The notes: generated by a model from the sequence alone, not told the origin. 64,000 nt of DNA from Arthrobacter terricola (GCF_004354015.1 NZ_SMRU01000004.1:1-64000), one strand, 5' to 3'. Positions 1-11,008 are shown, numbered from the stretch's first letter. Made by a program: numbers and translations.

Positions 1-111
1 CGCCGCAGCCTCAAAGACTGCCTCGCCGAAGAACTCCGCCGCCTCGACCCCGACGACGTATTCGGAGAAGTGATTACTATGGGACTGCCCCGAACGAATA
101 GCAAGGAGTGA
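1..111 (+). CDS. opcA: OpcA, glucose-6-phosphate dehydrogenase assembly protein (3' end only)
   Basis: The window opens inside this gene; the first frame reads 36 codons and stops with TGA at 109-111. The visible tail includes CLAEELRRLDPDDVF. OpcA is the actinobacterial partner needed for active glucose-6-phosphate dehydrogenase in the oxidative pentose phosphate pathway, and it normally sits between zwf and pgl. The call rests on this short tail and on pgl following directly, so it is good but not certain. Confidence 0.72.
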   Translation, partial: RRSLKDCLAEELRRLDPDDVFGEVITMGLPRTNSKE

Positions 112-119
112 CTGTCCCA

Positions 120-938
120 GTGAGCGCTGACCCCAGAGTAAGCATCCATCCCAACTCCGCTGTCCTGATGGCCGCAATCGCGGCCCGGCTGATCACCAAG
201 CTGGTGGACGTCCAGGACAAGCACGGTGAAGCAACTGTGGTCCTCACCGGAGGAACCGTCGGTATCGGCACCCTCAAAGCGGTTGCCGAATCACCCGCGG
301 CACCCGCCGTTGATTGGTCCCGCGTGAACTTCTGGTGGGGTGACGAGCGCTTCGTGGAGAAAGACAGCTCCGATCGGAACACCGTGCAAGCCCGTGAAGC
401 GCTGCTTTCCGCGCTGCCGGTGGACCAGGATCGCGTGCATGAGCCCGGTTCTGCGGACGAGTTTGCGACGGCTGAGGACGCCGCAGCCGACTACGCAGCC
501 CGCCTCAAGGCGGCTGCGGAGGCCGAGCATGCCGCGGACACTTCGGACAATCGGCCGGAAGAGGCTGGGGAACTCCCCCGGTTCGATATCTTGCTGCTCG
601 GGGTTGGCCCGGACGCGCACATCGCTTCCCTTTTCCCGGAGCAAGCGGGTATCCGGGTCAAGGATCGGACGGTAGTTGGAGTAGAAAACTCGCCGAAGCC
701 GCCACCCTCGAGGATTTCACTGACGCTGCCGGCCATCAACTCCGCCCAGGAGATCTGGATGGTCGTGGCCGGCGAAGACAAGGCCGGTGCCGTGGGGCTC
801 GCCCTTGCCGGCGCCAACCCGGTCCAGGTACCTGCGTCCGGCCCTGCGGGCCGTTCACGGACACTGTGGCTCATTGACGAGAATGCAGCCTCACGCGTCC
901 CCCAGCAGCTCATCCGGAAGGATCCTGCGGGCGCGTAG
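120..938 (+). CDS. pgl: 6-phosphogluconolactonase
   Basis: This 272-residue protein hydrolyses 6-phosphogluconolactone in the oxidative pentose phosphate pathway in the cytosol. The NagB/Pgl-type fold is recognisable from VVLTGGTVGIGTL, the NFWWGDERFV segment and LLLGVGPDAHIASLFP, which form the phosphosugar site. A GTG at 108 overlaps the opcA stop, but the AAGGAG at 103-108 would lie on top of it. The GTG at 120, 11 bases downstream of AAGGAG, gives the usual family N-terminus and is preferred. It is probably co-transcribed with opcA. Its last 48 bases overlap the end of the convergent rbpA gene. Confidence 0.93.
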   Translation: MSADPRVSIHPNSAVLMAAIAARLITKLVDVQDKHGEATVVLTGGTVGIGTLKAVAESPAAPAVDWSRVNFWWGDERFVEKDSSDRNTVQAREALLSALPVDQDRVHEPGSADEFATAEDAAADYAARLKAAAEAEHAADTSDNRPEEAGELPRFDILLLGVGPDAHIASLFPEQAGIRVKDRTVVGVENSPKPPPSRISLTLPAINSAQEIWMVVAGEDKAGAVGLALAGANPVQVPASGPAGRSRTLWLIDENAASRVPQQLIRKDPAGA

Positions 939-1286
939 CCGCTCAAGCGCTCCAGCCAAGACGATTTCAGCGTCCTGGCTGGAGCGTCTTTCTTTAACGT
1001 AATCCAGGTGGCTTTTGAAGATCTCTTCATCCGCCCGTTCGAAGTTCGCTTGGCCTTGCTCGCGCGCAGCGACCAATCCACATTTTGGACAGTCCCACCG
1101 GAGCGGAATCTGGTCCTCCGGCAGCTTAACGAAAACAAGCCGCGTCTCGTGTCCCTTGGCGCACCAATAGGGAACACGAATACGCGGCAAGCTATCGCCA
1201 ACTACAGAGTCGGATTGGTTTCTAGGCTCTGAACCAGCCGTTACGCCGGCCCGTGTGCCTCGGAATCCAGAAGTACCGTGAACCAT
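891..1286 (-). CDS. rbpA: RNA polymerase-binding protein RbpA
   Basis: RbpA is an actinobacterial protein that binds RNA polymerase and the principal sigma factor and stabilises open promoter complexes. The 131 residues show a basic N-terminal stretch (GFRGTRAG), then a Cys/His set compatible with the family's zinc site (WCAKGHE and later WDCPKCG), and a C-terminal helical sigma-interaction part (LERLRARRILPDELL). The ATG at 1286 is preceded by AAGGGG seven bases away; upstream in-frame codons lack a ribosome binding site. The gene converges on pgl and overlaps its last 48 bases. Confidence 0.92.
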   Translation of the reverse strand: MVHGTSGFRGTRAGVTAGSEPRNQSDSVVGDSLPRIRVPYWCAKGHETRLVFVKLPEDQIPLRWDCPKCGLVAAREQGQANFERADEEIFKSHLDYVKERRSSQDAEIVLAGALERLRARRILPDELLGDA

Positions 1287-1414
1287 CGTCGATCCCCTTG
1301 AGAGTCGGCTTCGTGGCGCGGAACGCCATGAAGGACAGTTTAGTGTGGGGATGTGAACGACGGCAGTCTTGCATATCGGCCGATTCCGTCTCCGGAAGGC
1401 GGCCAACAGGACTT

Positions 1415-1672
1415 TTAAGAGTTTCCGCCTGAAGTGAAGCGCATGATGAGGCCAAGTCCGATGATTACGACACCCCAGGTGCAGCCCAGGACGATCGTGA
1501 AGCGGTTGAGGTTCCGCTCGGCAACGCCGGAGGAACTAAGACCTGAGGTCATGCCGCCGCCGAACATGTCGGACAAACCGCCGCCACGCCCCTTGTGCAG
1601 GAGAATGAGCAGCGTCAGCAGAAGGCTGGTGATACCCAGCAGAATCTGCAGAATGACTTGGAGAACGTCCAC
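1415..1672 (-). CDS. secG: Preprotein translocase subunit SecG
   Basis: SecG is the small membrane subunit of the SecYEG translocon. The 85 residues show two hydrophobic helices (about 5-25 and 58-77) joined by a glycine-rich loop with GRGGGLSDMFGGG, the family hallmark. The GTG start at 1672 has GAAAGG five bases upstream. It lies 44 bases downstream of tpiA, a common actinobacterial arrangement, and is probably part of the gap-pgk-tpiA-secG transcript. Confidence 0.93.
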   Translation of the reverse strand: MDVLQVILQILLGITSLLLTLLILLHKGRGGGLSDMFGGGMTSGLSSSGVAERNLNRFTIVLGCTWGVVIIGLGLIMRFTSGGNS

Positions 1673-1716
1673 GACGGCCTTTCAGAGTATGGAAACGGAG
1701 CGGAACCCGAAGCGGG

Positions 1717-2532
1717 CTAGGCCGCATTGATGTGGCTCTCGAACCTCACAATGTTAGCAAATTCAGCGGGATCCAAGCTCGCGCCTCCCACCAGGAGTCC
1801 ATCGACGTCGGCCTCGGCCATGATGGCGGCAGCATTGTTTGCCTTCACCGAGCCACCGTAGAGAAGGCGGGTCTTGGCAGCGACGGCGTCATCGAACAAG
1901 GAAACGAGTTCCGCACGGATGGCTGCACACATCTCCTGAGCGTCTTCCGGACCCGCCACTTCGCCCGTGCCGATGGCCCAAACGGGCTCGTAGGCGATGA
2001 CAAGTTCTGCTGCCTGTTCAGCCGTCAGTCCTTCAACCCCGGCGCGCAGCTGGGCCAGGGTGTGTTCGACGTGTGTTCCGGCTTGGCGGATCTCAAGTCC
2101 TTCACCGACGCAGAGGACGGGGGTGACCTCATGACGGAAGGCAGCCTTGACCTTGGCGTTGAGGACTTCGTCGCCCTCGTTGTGGATGGTCCGGCGTTCG
2201 CTGTGGCCGACCAAAACGTATGCACAGCCCAGCTTGTTCAGGAACTGGCCCGAAATGTCCCCGGTGTACGCTCCCGAGTCGAACTGCGAAAGATCCTGGC
2301 CACCGTAGACAACTTCCAATTCGTCGCCCTGGACCAGGGTCTGCACGCCGCGGAGGTCGGTAAACGGCGGGAAAACCGCAACCTCAACCCGGCTGTAGTC
2401 GTGCTTGGCGTCGGACAGGGTCCAGGCAAGCTTCTGCAAAAGGGTGATGCCCTGGACGTGGTCCATGTTCATCTTCCAGTTGCCGGCAATGAAGGGTTTG
2501 CGGACGAAATTTCCGTTGGCAGAAGTTGTCAC
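1717..2532 (-). CDS. tpiA: Triosephosphate isomerase
   Basis: This enzyme interconverts dihydroxyacetone phosphate and glyceraldehyde 3-phosphate in glycolysis. The 271 residues have the catalytic set in place: Lys20 in GNWKMN, His110 in LVGHSERR and Glu182 in [11 protein letters not shown], plus the phosphate-binding LYGGSV and LLVGGASL loops near the C-terminus. The GTG start has GGAG five bases upstream. A strong inverted repeat separates it from pgk upstream, so its dose may be set separately from pgk. Confidence 0.97.
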   Translation of the reverse strand: MTTSANGNFVRKPFIAGNWKMNMDHVQGITLLQKLAWTLSDAKHDYSRVEVAVFPPFTDLRGVQTLVQGDELEVVYGGQDLSQFDSGAYTGDISGQFLNKLGCAYVLVGHSERRTIHNEGDEVLNAKVKAAFRHEVTPVLCVGEGLEIRQAGTHVEHTLAQLRAGVEGLTAEQAAELVIAYEPVWAIGTGEVAGPEDAQEMCAAIRAELVSLFDDAVAAKTRLLYGGSVKANNAAAIMAEADVDGLLVGGASLDPAEFANIVRFESHINAA

Positions 2533-2564
2533 GTGTGCTCCAAAGGTTTGCGTTGAGAAGGAAA

Positions 2565-2606
2565 CCGGTGGGACGCACCCCTCAACAAAGGGGTGCGTCC
2601 CACCGG
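2565..2606 (-). terminator. 18-bp perfect hairpin between pgk and tpiA
   Basis: The arms 2565-2582 and 2589-2606 are perfect reverse complements over 18 bp and enclose a six-base loop. It lies 10 bases past the pgk stop and 32 bases before the tpiA start. On the minus strand it is followed by the pyrimidine stretch TTTCCTTCTC rather than a clean T run, so it could be a partial terminator or an mRNA-stabilising stem. Confidence 0.75.
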
Positions 2607-2616
2607 CCGTAATGCG

Positions 2617-3843
2617 TTAGCGGTCCAAAACGCTCAGACCAGGAAGATCCTTGCCCTCAAGGTATTCCAGGCTGGCCCCGCCGCCGGTGGAAATGTGGCC
2701 GAACTGGGCGTCATTGAAGCCAAGGGTCCTGACGGCCGCGGCCGAATCCCCGCCCCCGACTACGGTGAACGCGGATGCTTCGGTCAAAGCCTGGGCGATA
2801 GCACGGGTGCCGCTCGAGAAGGCTTCGAATTCAAAGACTCCCATGGGACCGTTCCAGAACACCGTCTGGGCGCCCTTGATCTGCTCGGCGAAGGCGGCTG
2901 CGGAGGACGGTCCGATGTCCAGGCCAATGCCCGTCGCTCCGAACGAGCTGTCCTCGATGGAGTCGGCGCTGGCAACTTCGTGCTCGGCGTCAGCGGCGAA
3001 GCGGCTGGCGACCACGACGTCCGTGGGGATGACGAAAGTGGTACCGACGCTCTCGGCGCGCTTGAGGTAGTCCTGCACCACCGGAATCTGGTCCGCTTCG
3101 AGCAGGCTGCCTGCTACCTTGTGGCCGGCGGCTGCGAGGAACGTGAAGAGCATCCCGCCACCAACGAGGATGGTGTCCGCCTTGCCAAGGAGGTTGTCGA
3201 TCACGGCAAGCTTGTCCGAAACCTTGGACCCGCCGAGGACCACGACGTACGGACGCTGGGTTTCGGTGGTCAGCTTGCGCAGTACCTCTACCTCGGTGTG
3301 CACGAGGTCACCTTGGAAGGAAGGAAGGCGGGTCGCGACGTCGTAGACGCTGGCGTGCTTGCGGTGGACGGCACCGAAGGCGTCATCCACGAACGCACCG
3401 TTTTCGCCGGTGAGCGCTACAAGCTCATCCGCGAAGGCGCCGCGCTCGGCGTCGTCCTTGCTGGTCTCGCGGGCATCGAAGCGCACGTTTTCGAGAATGA
3501 GGACGTCGCCGTCGTCAAGGGATGCGGCCAGATCCTTGGCAGACTCGCCAACAGTGTCCTCCGCGAGCTGCACCTTGAAGGGTGCGAGCTCTGCCAGGCG
3601 GGCCGCGGCGGGCTTGAGGGAGTACTTGGGATCCGTGGCGCCCTTGGGGCGTCCGAGGTGGGCGGTGACGAGCACGCGGGCACCGGCGTCCGAGAGCTTT
3701 TCGATGACCGGAAGCGAGGCCTTGATGCGGCCGTCGTCGGTCACTGTAGAGCCGTCGAGCGGCACATTCAGGTCACTTCTGACGAGAATGTACCGCCCGC
3801 GGACACCTTCAGCGATCAGTTCGTTGAGGGTGTGAGAAGTCAT
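2617..3843 (-). CDS. pgk: Phosphoglycerate kinase
   Basis: This enzyme transfers phosphate from 1,3-bisphosphoglycerate to ADP in glycolysis. The 408 residues match the family length. The N-terminal substrate loop is [11 protein letters not shown], followed by [16 protein letters not shown] and the C-terminal nucleotide motif [11 protein letters not shown]. It starts nine bases after the gap stop, so the two are one operon. The hexamer TAGGGT lies exactly six bases before ATG and begins inside the gap stop codon; it may be an internal promoter, or AGGG may act as a weak ribosome site. Confidence 0.97.
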   Translation of the reverse strand: MTSHTLNELIAEGVRGRYILVRSDLNVPLDGSTVTDDGRIKASLPVIEKLSDAGARVLVTAHLGRPKGATDPKYSLKPAAARLAELAPFKVQLAEDTVGESAKDLAASLDDGDVLILENVRFDARETSKDDAERGAFADELVALTGENGAFVDDAFGAVHRKHASVYDVATRLPSFQGDLVHTEVEVLRKLTTETQRPYVVVLGGSKVSDKLAVIDNLLGKADTILVGGGMLFTFLAAAGHKVAGSLLEADQIPVVQDYLKRAESVGTTFVIPTDVVVASRFAADAEHEVASADSIEDSSFGATGIGLDIGPSSAAAFAEQIKGAQTVFWNGPMGVFEFEAFSSGTRAIAQALTEASAFTVVGGGDSAAAVRTLGFNDAQFGHISTGGGASLEYLEGKDLPGLSVLDR

Positions 3844-3852
3844 GTGTCTACC

Positions 3853-4956
<1,104 letters not shown>

Positions 4957-5031
4957 TTATCAGATCGGAGGGCGACCAGCCACATTGCTGAAGGCTAACC
5001 GCCTTCCGTGACCCATCTTACGTTTAACTAC

Positions 5032-5059
5032 GTCTGCCCCCGCAACTGCGGGGGCAGAC
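5032..5059 (-). terminator. 12-bp perfect hairpin downstream of sodA
   Basis: Arms 5032-5043 and 5048-5059 pair perfectly around the loop AACT. It lies in the 296-base gap between sodA and gap, about 100 bases past the sodA stop. No T run follows on either strand. It is the best candidate for the end of the sodA transcript. The rest of the gap probably holds the gap promoter; I see only a weak GATAAT-like hexamer at 4956-4961 on the minus strand and no convincing -35. Confidence 0.6.
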
Positions 5060-5159
5060 AATCCGGTATTTGGGCGAAATTAACCTGAATGTGAAGTTTG
5101 TTACACAGGTATGTAGCGCACATCACTCACCGGAAACAGGCGGCAAAATCGCTCAAGGA

Positions 5160-5783
5160 CTAAAGAACGACCAGTCCAGTAGCGTTTGCGCGGGCTGCTT
5201 CGAAGCGTTTGGCGACGTCGGCCCAGTTGGCAATGTTCCAGAACGCCTTGACGTAGTCAGCCTTGACGTTCACGTAGTCCAGGTAGAAGGCGTGCTCCCA
5301 CATGTCCAGCATCAGCAACGGGGTGGTGCCGACTGCTACGTTGCCCTGCTGATCGTAGAGCTGCTCGATGACGAGGTTGCCACCGATGGGCTCGTAAGCC
5401 AGGAAAGCCCAGCCCGAACCCTGCAAGCCGAGGGCCGCAGCGGAGAAGTGGGCGCGGAAAGCGTCGAAGGAACCGAAAGCGTCGTCGATCGCCGCTGCCA
5501 GCTCACCCTCGGGCTTGTCGCCGCCGTCCGGGGAGATGTTGTTCCAGAACACGGAGTGGTTGATGTGGCCACCGGTGTGGAACGCGAGGTCCTTGGAAAG
5601 ACGGTTGACGTTGGCGAAATCGCCTTTGTCGCGCGCGTCGGCAAGCTGTGCCAGGGCGTTGTTGGCACCGGCGACGTAGGCGGCGTGGTGCTTGCTGTGG
5701 TGCAGCTCCATGATCTTCGCCGAAATGTGCGGCTCGAGCGCTGCGTAGTCATAGCCGAGCTCGGGCAGTACGTACTCTGTCAC
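5160..5783 (-). CDS. sodA: Superoxide dismutase, Fe/Mn type
   Basis: This enzyme dismutates superoxide. From the GTG at 5783 it is 207 residues. The metal ligands are visible in order: a His in [11 protein letters not shown], a His in HTGGHINHS, and Asp and His in [17 protein letters not shown] lies five bases before the GTG, whereas the in-frame ATG at 5795 has no site. It stands alone between the whiA operon and the glycolytic operon. Metal preference (Mn, Fe or either) cannot be settled by eye. Confidence 0.95.
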   Translation of the reverse strand: MTEYVLPELGYDYAALEPHISAKIMELHHSKHHAAYVAGANNALAQLADARDKGDFANVNRLSKDLAFHTGGHINHSVFWNNISPDGGDKPEGELAAAIDDAFGSFDAFRAHFSAAALGLQGSGWAFLAYEPIGGNLVIEQLYDQQGNVAVGTTPLLMLDMWEHAFYLDYVNVKADYVKAFWNIANWADVAKRFEAARANATGLVVL

Positions 5784-5875
5784 GAAATCCTCCAATGTAG
5801 TGGACCTGGGTCCGGTTGGTAACTCTCGTTTTCTTCATCCGACCGGGCAAACCGGCCGGAAACCTAGCCATGACG

Positions 5876-5903
5876 ATTCTAGGGCGGGTGCCCTACTCGT
5901 CCA
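5876..5903 (-). promoter_or_regulatory. Candidate sodA promoter
   Basis: On the minus strand TGGACG (5898-5903) and TAGAAT (5876-5881) are 16 bases apart, about 95 bases before the sodA start. The -35 overlaps the last codons of whiA. The -10 is good and the -35 matches TTGACA at four of six positions. Confidence 0.42.
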
Positions 5904-6873
5904 TCATTTCAGGAGTCACATTCGCCTCAGTGCCGGGGATGCCGAGATCGCCCGCACGTTTGTCGGCCATTGCAAGCAAGCGGCGGATCCGGCCCGCGAT
6001 GGCGTCCTTCGTCATGGGCGGATCGGCGAGGCGGCCCAGCTCGTCCAGGCTCGCCTGCTTGTGCGCCACCCTGAGCTCCCCTGCGTACTTCAGGTGGTCC
6101 GGCACGTCGTCTCCCAGGATCTCCAGGGCGCGGTCAACGCGTGCTCCCGCGGCGACTGCTGCCTGCGCGGAACGGCGCAGGTTGGCGTCGTCGAAGTTCG
6201 CGAGGCGGTTGGCCGTGGCACGGACCTCCTTGCGCATCCGGCGCTCTTCCCAAACCATGAGGGCGTCATGGGCGCCCATGCGCGTCAGCAACGCAGCGAT
6301 GGTGTCGCCGTCGCGGATCACTACGCGGTCCACGCCGCGCACCTCGCGCGCTTTTGCCTGGATGCCGAGACGGCGGGCGGCGCCCACCAAGGCGAGGGCG
6401 GACTCCGGGCCGGGACAAGTGACCTCAAGCGATGAGGAGCGCCCGGGCTCCGTCAGCGAACCGTGCGCGAGGAAAGCGCCGCGCCACACGGCTTCGGCGT
6501 CCGAGGCCGAGCCGTTGACGACGGCGGACGGCAGGCCGCGTACCGGCCGTCCCCGGCCGTCCAGCAGCCCCGTCTGGCGGGCGAGGGCTTCGCCGTCGCG
6601 CACTACCCGGACGACGTAGCGGCTCCCGCGGCGCAGGCCGCCGCCGGAAACGACGATGATCTCGCTCTGGTGCCCGTACACTTCGGCAATCGCGGCGCGC
6701 AGGCGCCGGGCGGTCGAGGCGAGGTCCACCTCGGCCTCGATGACGATGCGGCCCGAAATGATGTGGAGTCCACCGGCAAAACGCAACATGGCCGAGACCT
6801 CGGCCTTGCGGACGGACGACTTTTTGATATCCAGACGGGAAAGTTCTTCCTTGACCGATGCGGTCAGTGCCAT
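5893..6873 (-). CDS. whiA: DNA-binding protein WhiA
   Basis: WhiA is a conserved Gram-positive regulator; in Streptomyces it works with WhiB in sporulation septation and in Bacillus it affects division and chromosome segregation. The 326 residues show the N-terminal homing-endonuclease-like fold (starting with [11 protein letters not shown]) and a C-terminal helix-turn-helix ([22 protein letters not shown]). It is the last gene of rapZ-yvcK-whiA, nine bases after yvcK, a gene order kept across Firmicutes and Actinobacteria. In a non-sporulating coccoid actinobacterium a division role is most likely. Confidence 0.95.
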   Translation of the reverse strand: MALTASVKEELSRLDIKKSSVRKAEVSAMLRFAGGLHIISGRIVIEAEVDLASTARRLRAAIAEVYGHQSEIIVVSGGGLRRGSRYVVRVVRDGEALARQTGLLDGRGRPVRGLPSAVVNGSASDAEAVWRGAFLAHGSLTEPGRSSSLEVTCPGPESALALVGAARRLGIQAKAREVRGVDRVVIRDGDTIAALLTRMGAHDALMVWEERRMRKEVRATANRLANFDDANLRRSAQAAVAAGARVDRALEILGDDVPDHLKYAGELRVAHKQASLDELGRLADPPMTKDAIAGRIRRLLAMADKRAGDLGIPGTEANVTPEMMDE

Positions 6874-6882
6874 CGCGTGTTC

Positions 6883-7899
6883 CTAACTATTCCCGAAAAT
6901 ATCGTGATACGCCGATGCCAGGCGCAGCGGGTCATGGACTGGACGGCGGCTCGACGCCCCCACTTTACCCAAGACCACCTCCGCACCGATCATCCCGGCG
7001 GCGCGTTCGAACTCGTTCAGGTCCGAAATCGAGGAAGGGTCGGCGAGGACCACGTCCACGCTGAACTCCGGAGCGTACGAGCGAAGAGCGTCCAAATGGT
7101 CCGCCGCGGACATGCCGGAGGTTTCCTTCGTGTCCATGGCGAGGTTCATCGTGAGGCAGCGCTTTGCCGGCGTGTTGCAGAGGGCCTGGCGCATTTCCGG
7201 GAGCAGCAGGTGCGGCAAGACCGAGGTATACCACGAACCCGGCCCGAGAATGATCCAGTCCGCAAGCTCGATGGCCGTCAGCGCTTCGATGCACGCCCGG
7301 GCATCTTCCGGAAACAGCCGGACGTTTTCGAGGGACCCCGCGACGGCGCACTTGGCCTGGCCGGTGACCTTCTGGAATTCGTAGCCTCCCGTGGGCAAGG
7401 GCACCCGGACATCGCCTTCGATGTTCAAGGGCTGGGTGGACATCGGCAAGACCTGGCCACGCGCACCCAGGAGGGCACCGGCCCATTTGAGCCCGGCAAC
7501 GGCGTCGCCAAGCAGTTCCCAGAGGGTGACGATCAGGAGGTTGCCCATCGCGTGGTCGTCGAGTGAACCGTGGCGGCCGCTCGGAGTCTTGAAGCGGTGC
7601 TGCATGACATCGCGCCAAGTACGTCCCCAGTCGGTGTCGTCACAGAGCGCGCTGAGCGCCATCCGGAGATCGCCGGGCGGCAGGACCCCGTACTCCTCGC
7701 GCAGGCGCCCGGAAGAGCCGCCGTCGTCCGCTACCGTGACGATCGCGGTGAGTTCGGAGGTCAACAACCGCAACGCGGACAAGGATGCGGACAGTCCGTG
7801 CCCGCCGCCAAGCGCAGCGACGGTAGGGCCTTTTGCCGGCTGGCTGCCCGGAGTCCCCTTCGGCGGAACAAGCGGAAGGGGGCCGGTCAGAACGCCCAT
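6883..7899 (-). CDS. yvcK: Gluconeogenesis factor YvcK (CofD-like)
   Basis: YvcK-family proteins bind UDP-sugars and are needed for growth on gluconeogenic carbon and for normal cell-wall synthesis. The 338 residues carry the family nucleotide-binding start VAALGGGHGLSASL, then VTVADDGGSSGRLR and LADWIILGPGSWYTS. The ATG at 7899 shares one base with the rapZ stop (TAATG), so translation is probably coupled. The neighbours rapZ and whiA confirm the assignment. Confidence 0.94.
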   Translation of the reverse strand: MGVLTGPLPLVPPKGTPGSQPAKGPTVAALGGGHGLSASLSALRLLTSELTAIVTVADDGGSSGRLREEYGVLPPGDLRMALSALCDDTDWGRTWRDVMQHRFKTPSGRHGSLDDHAMGNLLIVTLWELLGDAVAGLKWAGALLGARGQVLPMSTQPLNIEGDVRVPLPTGGYEFQKVTGQAKCAVAGSLENVRLFPEDARACIEALTAIELADWIILGPGSWYTSVLPHLLLPEMRQALCNTPAKRCLTMNLAMDTKETSGMSAADHLDALRSYAPEFSVDVVLADPSSISDLNEFERAAGMIGAEVVLGKVGASSRRPVHDPLRLASAYHDIFGNS

Positions 7900-8822
7900 T
7901 ACTCGCGTCCCAGATCGCGGTGGCTCGTTGTGACCGTCACCCGCGGATATTGCGCGAGGCGTTTGGAGAGTTCGACGGCGACCGCGACCGAGCGGTGCTT
8001 CCCGCCTGTGCAGCCCACGGCGATCGTTGCATAGTGCTTGTTTTCGGTCCGGTATCCTTCGAGCACCGGCTCAAGCGCGAGGACATAACGGTCCACGAAT
8101 TCCTTGACGCCGTCAGCGTTCAGGACGTAATCGCTGACGTCGGCATCGAGTCCCGTGTGCGGCCTGAGTTTGGGAACCCAGTGCGGATTGGGAATGAAGC
8201 GCGCGTCCGCCACGAAGTTGGCGTCGACGGGAAGGCCGTACTTGAAGCCGAAGCTCATGACGTTCAAGCGCACCGCGACAGGACCGGTATCGGTGAACAG
8301 CTCAGTAATGGCTGTGGCGAGGCCGTGGACGTTGTACGTGCTCGTGTCCAGGACGACGTCGGCCGATTCCCGCAGTTCCTTCAGGACGTCCCGCTCGGCG
8401 GCGATGCCGTCGAGGATGCGCCCTCCGCCTTGGAGCGGGTGGGGGCGGCGGCCTTGCTCGAAGCGGCGGACCAGGACGTTGTCGCTCGCGTCGAGGAATA
8501 GCAGGCGGAAGGTGATGCCGCTCGCACTGAGCGCGCCGAGCGCCGTCCTGATGTCCGTGAACAAACCCTTGCTGCGGACGTCGACGACGACGGCCAGCTT
8601 GGGGATAGACTGCGGCGCGTGGGAGACGATGTCCGCGAGGGTACCGAGCATTTGCGGCGGAAGGTTCTCGACGACGTACCAGCCGTGGTCCTCCAACGCG
8701 TCCGACGCCGTGCTGCGGCCTGCACCGGACATGCCAGTGACCACCAGCAGTTCCGCTTCGACAGGCTTGACGGGGGTAAGGCCGTCCTGCTCCGCGCCGG
8801 CTGCTGCCACTGACTCTGACAT
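7899..8822 (-). CDS. rapZ: RNase adapter protein RapZ (YvcJ family)
   Basis: RapZ-family proteins are nucleotide-binding; in E. coli RapZ steers RNase E to the small RNA GlmZ and so tunes GlmS, but the actinobacterial role is not established. The 307 residues show a Walker-like VTGMSGAGRSTASDALED, DVRS and the C-terminal conserved IAVGCTGGKHRSVAVAV. It opens the rapZ-yvcK-whiA operon, 70 bases after uvrC, with a small inverted repeat in that gap. Confidence 0.94.
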   Translation of the reverse strand: MSESVAAAGAEQDGLTPVKPVEAELLVVTGMSGAGRSTASDALEDHGWYVVENLPPQMLGTLADIVSHAPQSIPKLAVVVDVRSKGLFTDIRTALGALSASGITFRLLFLDASDNVLVRRFEQGRRPHPLQGGGRILDGIAAERDVLKELRESADVVLDTSTYNVHGLATAITELFTDTGPVAVRLNVMSFGFKYGLPVDANFVADARFIPNPHWVPKLRPHTGLDADVSDYVLNADGVKEFVDRYVLALEPVLEGYRTENKHYATIAVGCTGGKHRSVAVAVELSKRLAQYPRVTVTTSHRDLGRE

Positions 8823-8855
8823 CGAGTGTCCCCGTTCCTGAGATAGTCCATAAGC

Positions 8856-8879
8856 CGGGCCGCCTGTGGCAGCGGCCCG
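8856..8879 (-). terminator. 8-bp GC-rich inverted repeat between uvrC and rapZ
   Basis: CGGGCCGC at 8856-8863 pairs with GCGGCCCG at 8872-8879 around an eight-base loop. It sits 13 bases past the uvrC stop. There is no T run, so it may attenuate rather than end transcription from uvrC into rapZ. Confidence 0.45.
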
Positions 8880-8892
8880 TTACTTACCCTAG

Positions 8893-10935
8893 CTAATATT
8901 CGAGGATTTCGCCGGTGGTCATGTTCACGGCAGGGGCGGCTTCTCCGGGGGCGCCGGCCGCCGCGAGATGGCTGACGACGGCTTGCGCCAAAGCGGGCCC
9001 GATCCCCTTGGCGGCGGTAAGCTCGCTCGCGGTGGCTGCCTTGATTTTCTTGAAGGAACCGAAGTGGGCCACGAGCGCCTTCCGCTTGGCTTCGCCCAGA
9101 CCGGGGACGCCGTCGAGCGCCGAAACCGTCATGGCCTTGCCGCGCTTTTGCCGGTGGAACGTAATGGCAAAACGGTGGGCTTCGTCACGGATCCGCTGCA
9201 GCAAGTAGAGCCCTTGCGACGTGCGCGGCAGGATCACCGGGAAGTCGCTGTCGGGAAGCCAGACTTCCTCAAGCCGCTTGGCCAGGCCGACGACGTAGAC
9301 GTCGTCAATCCCCAGCTCCGACAGCGCGCGGGCCGCCGCGTTGACCTGCGGCTGACCGCCGTCAACGACGACGAGGTTGGGCGGATAGGCGAACTTCGCC
9401 TTGCTTGGAACAGCCGCGTCCGCGGAGCCCTCGGCGGACACGCCTGCGGTCCGGTCTGCGGTCCCGTCTGCGGTAGCGGACGACGGCGGCCCGGCCGGGT
9501 TTGGCACTTCGCCGGACGTGGGAGGCTGTGCCGATTTGTCCTGCAAGTAATGCTTGAACCGTCGTGTCAGGACGTCGTGCATCGCCGCGGTGTCATCCGT
9601 CGCGGCGGCGCCGGTGATTGAGAACTTGCGGTAATCGGACTTCTTGGGGAGCCCGTCCTCCACAACCACCATCGATGCGACGACGTTAGTTCCCTGGACG
9701 TGCGAGATGTCGAAACATTCGATCCTCAGGAGCGGCACGGGAAGCTCGAGCGCCTCCTGGAGCTCTTGGAGGGCTTGGGAACGCACCGTAATATCGCCGG
9801 CCCTGCGGACCTTGTGCAGCTTGAGCGCCTGTTCTGCGTTCTCGCGGACCGTGGACATGAGGGCGGCTTTGTCGCCCCGCTGCGGAACCCTGATGTCAAC
9901 CTTGGCTCCGCGGAGGCCGCCGAGCCATTCGACCAGTTCGTCGTGGTTGCTCGGTGTCTCCGGGACCAGGACTTCGCGCGGGATCCGGCCTTGGTTTTCG
10001 CTGTCCTCGCCGTAAACCTGCAGGAGGAGATGCTCGATGAGCTCCGGAGTGGTGGCATCCTCGACTTTCTCTACCACCCAGCCGCGCTGGCCCCGGACGC
10101 GTCCGCCCCGGACGTGGAAGACCTGCACGGATGCTTCGAGGTCGTCGTCGTGCAAGGCGAACACATCGGCGTCGGTGTCTTCGGAAAGGACAACCGCGTT
10201 GCGCTCGAACACCTTGCGCAATGCTGCGATGTCGTCGCGGAGCCGGGCCGCTTGTTCATAGTCGAGCTCGGCCACGGCTGCTGCCATGTCCTTCTCGAGC
10301 CGCCTGATGAACTTGCCCGCTTCACCGCCCATGAAAGAACAGAAATCCTCGGCAAGCGCGCGGTGCTCCTCGGGGGTGACACGGCCGACGCACGGGGCGG
10401 AACACTTGTCGATGTAGCCCAGCAGGCACGGGCGGCCGCTTGCCTGGGCGCGCTTGAGTACGCCGGCGCTGCAGCTTCGCACCGGAAAGACGCGCAACAA
10501 GGTGTCCATGGTTTCGCGGATGGCGCCGGCTGTGTACGGACCGAAATAGCGGGTCCCCTTGCGGCGTTCTCCGCGCAGGACCTGGACGCGGGGAAGCTTC
10601 TCCCCCATGGTGACAGCGAGGTAGGGATACGTCTTGTCGTCACGGAACACGACGTTGAACCGAGGGCTGAATTCCTTGATCCAGGTGTATTCAAGCTGCA
10701 GGGACTCAAGCTCGCTTCCCACGACAGTCCACTCGACGCTGCTTGCCGCATGCACCATGGCATGGGTCTTCGGCAACAGGCCCGCCGGGTTGGCGAAGTA
10801 TGAGTTCAGCCGGGAACGCAGGTTCTTCGCCTTGCCGACGTAGATGACACGGCCGTGCGGATCCCGGAATCGGTAGACGCCGGGGGTCGTGGGGATTTCT
10901 CCCGTTTGGGGTCGATAGCTCGCTGGATCTGCCAC
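8893..10935 (-). CDS. uvrC: UvrABC system protein C (excinuclease subunit C)
   Basis: UvrC makes both incisions in nucleotide excision repair. The 680 residues show the GIY-YIG nuclease at about 15-90 ([26 protein letters not shown]), a UVR motif near 205-240, the RNase H-like nuclease with [10 protein letters not shown] and VVDGGQPQ, and C-terminal helix-hairpin-helix repeats. An insertion rich in Ala, Pro, Gly and Thr (about 470-515) interrupts the nuclease half and looks like a flexible linker. The GTG at 10935 lies six bases after a TAGACT hexamer, so the mRNA may be leaderless. Confidence 0.96.
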   Translation of the reverse strand: MADPASYRPQTGEIPTTPGVYRFRDPHGRVIYVGKAKNLRSRLNSYFANPAGLLPKTHAMVHAASSVEWTVVGSELESLQLEYTWIKEFSPRFNVVFRDDKTYPYLAVTMGEKLPRVQVLRGERRKGTRYFGPYTAGAIRETMDTLLRVFPVRSCSAGVLKRAQASGRPCLLGYIDKCSAPCVGRVTPEEHRALAEDFCSFMGGEAGKFIRRLEKDMAAAVAELDYEQAARLRDDIAALRKVFERNAVVLSEDTDADVFALHDDDLEASVQVFHVRGGRVRGQRGWVVEKVEDATTPELIEHLLLQVYGEDSENQGRIPREVLVPETPSNHDELVEWLGGLRGAKVDIRVPQRGDKAALMSTVRENAEQALKLHKVRRAGDITVRSQALQELQEALELPVPLLRIECFDISHVQGTNVVASMVVVEDGLPKKSDYRKFSITGAAATDDTAAMHDVLTRRFKHYLQDKSAQPPTSGEVPNPAGPPSSATADGTADRTAGVSAEGSADAAVPSKAKFAYPPNLVVVDGGQPQVNAAARALSELGIDDVYVVGLAKRLEEVWLPDSDFPVILPRTSQGLYLLQRIRDEAHRFAITFHRQKRGKAMTVSALDGVPGLGEAKRKALVAHFGSFKKIKAATASELTAAKGIGPALAQAVVSHLAAAGAPGEAAPAVNMTTGEILEY

Positions 10936-10947
10936 AGATCAAGTCTA
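10936..10947 (-). promoter_or_regulatory. Predicted leaderless promoter of uvrC
   Basis: TAGACT (10942-10947, minus strand) ends exactly six bases before the GTG. No Shine-Dalgarno fits in between, so transcription should start at or next to the start codon. No clear -35 is seen. Confidence 0.6.
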
Positions 10948-11008
10948 ATAAGCCGAGCCTGCTGCCATTGCACGCCCCGGGACAGCTGCCGAACGCCAGA
11001 TTGACGCG

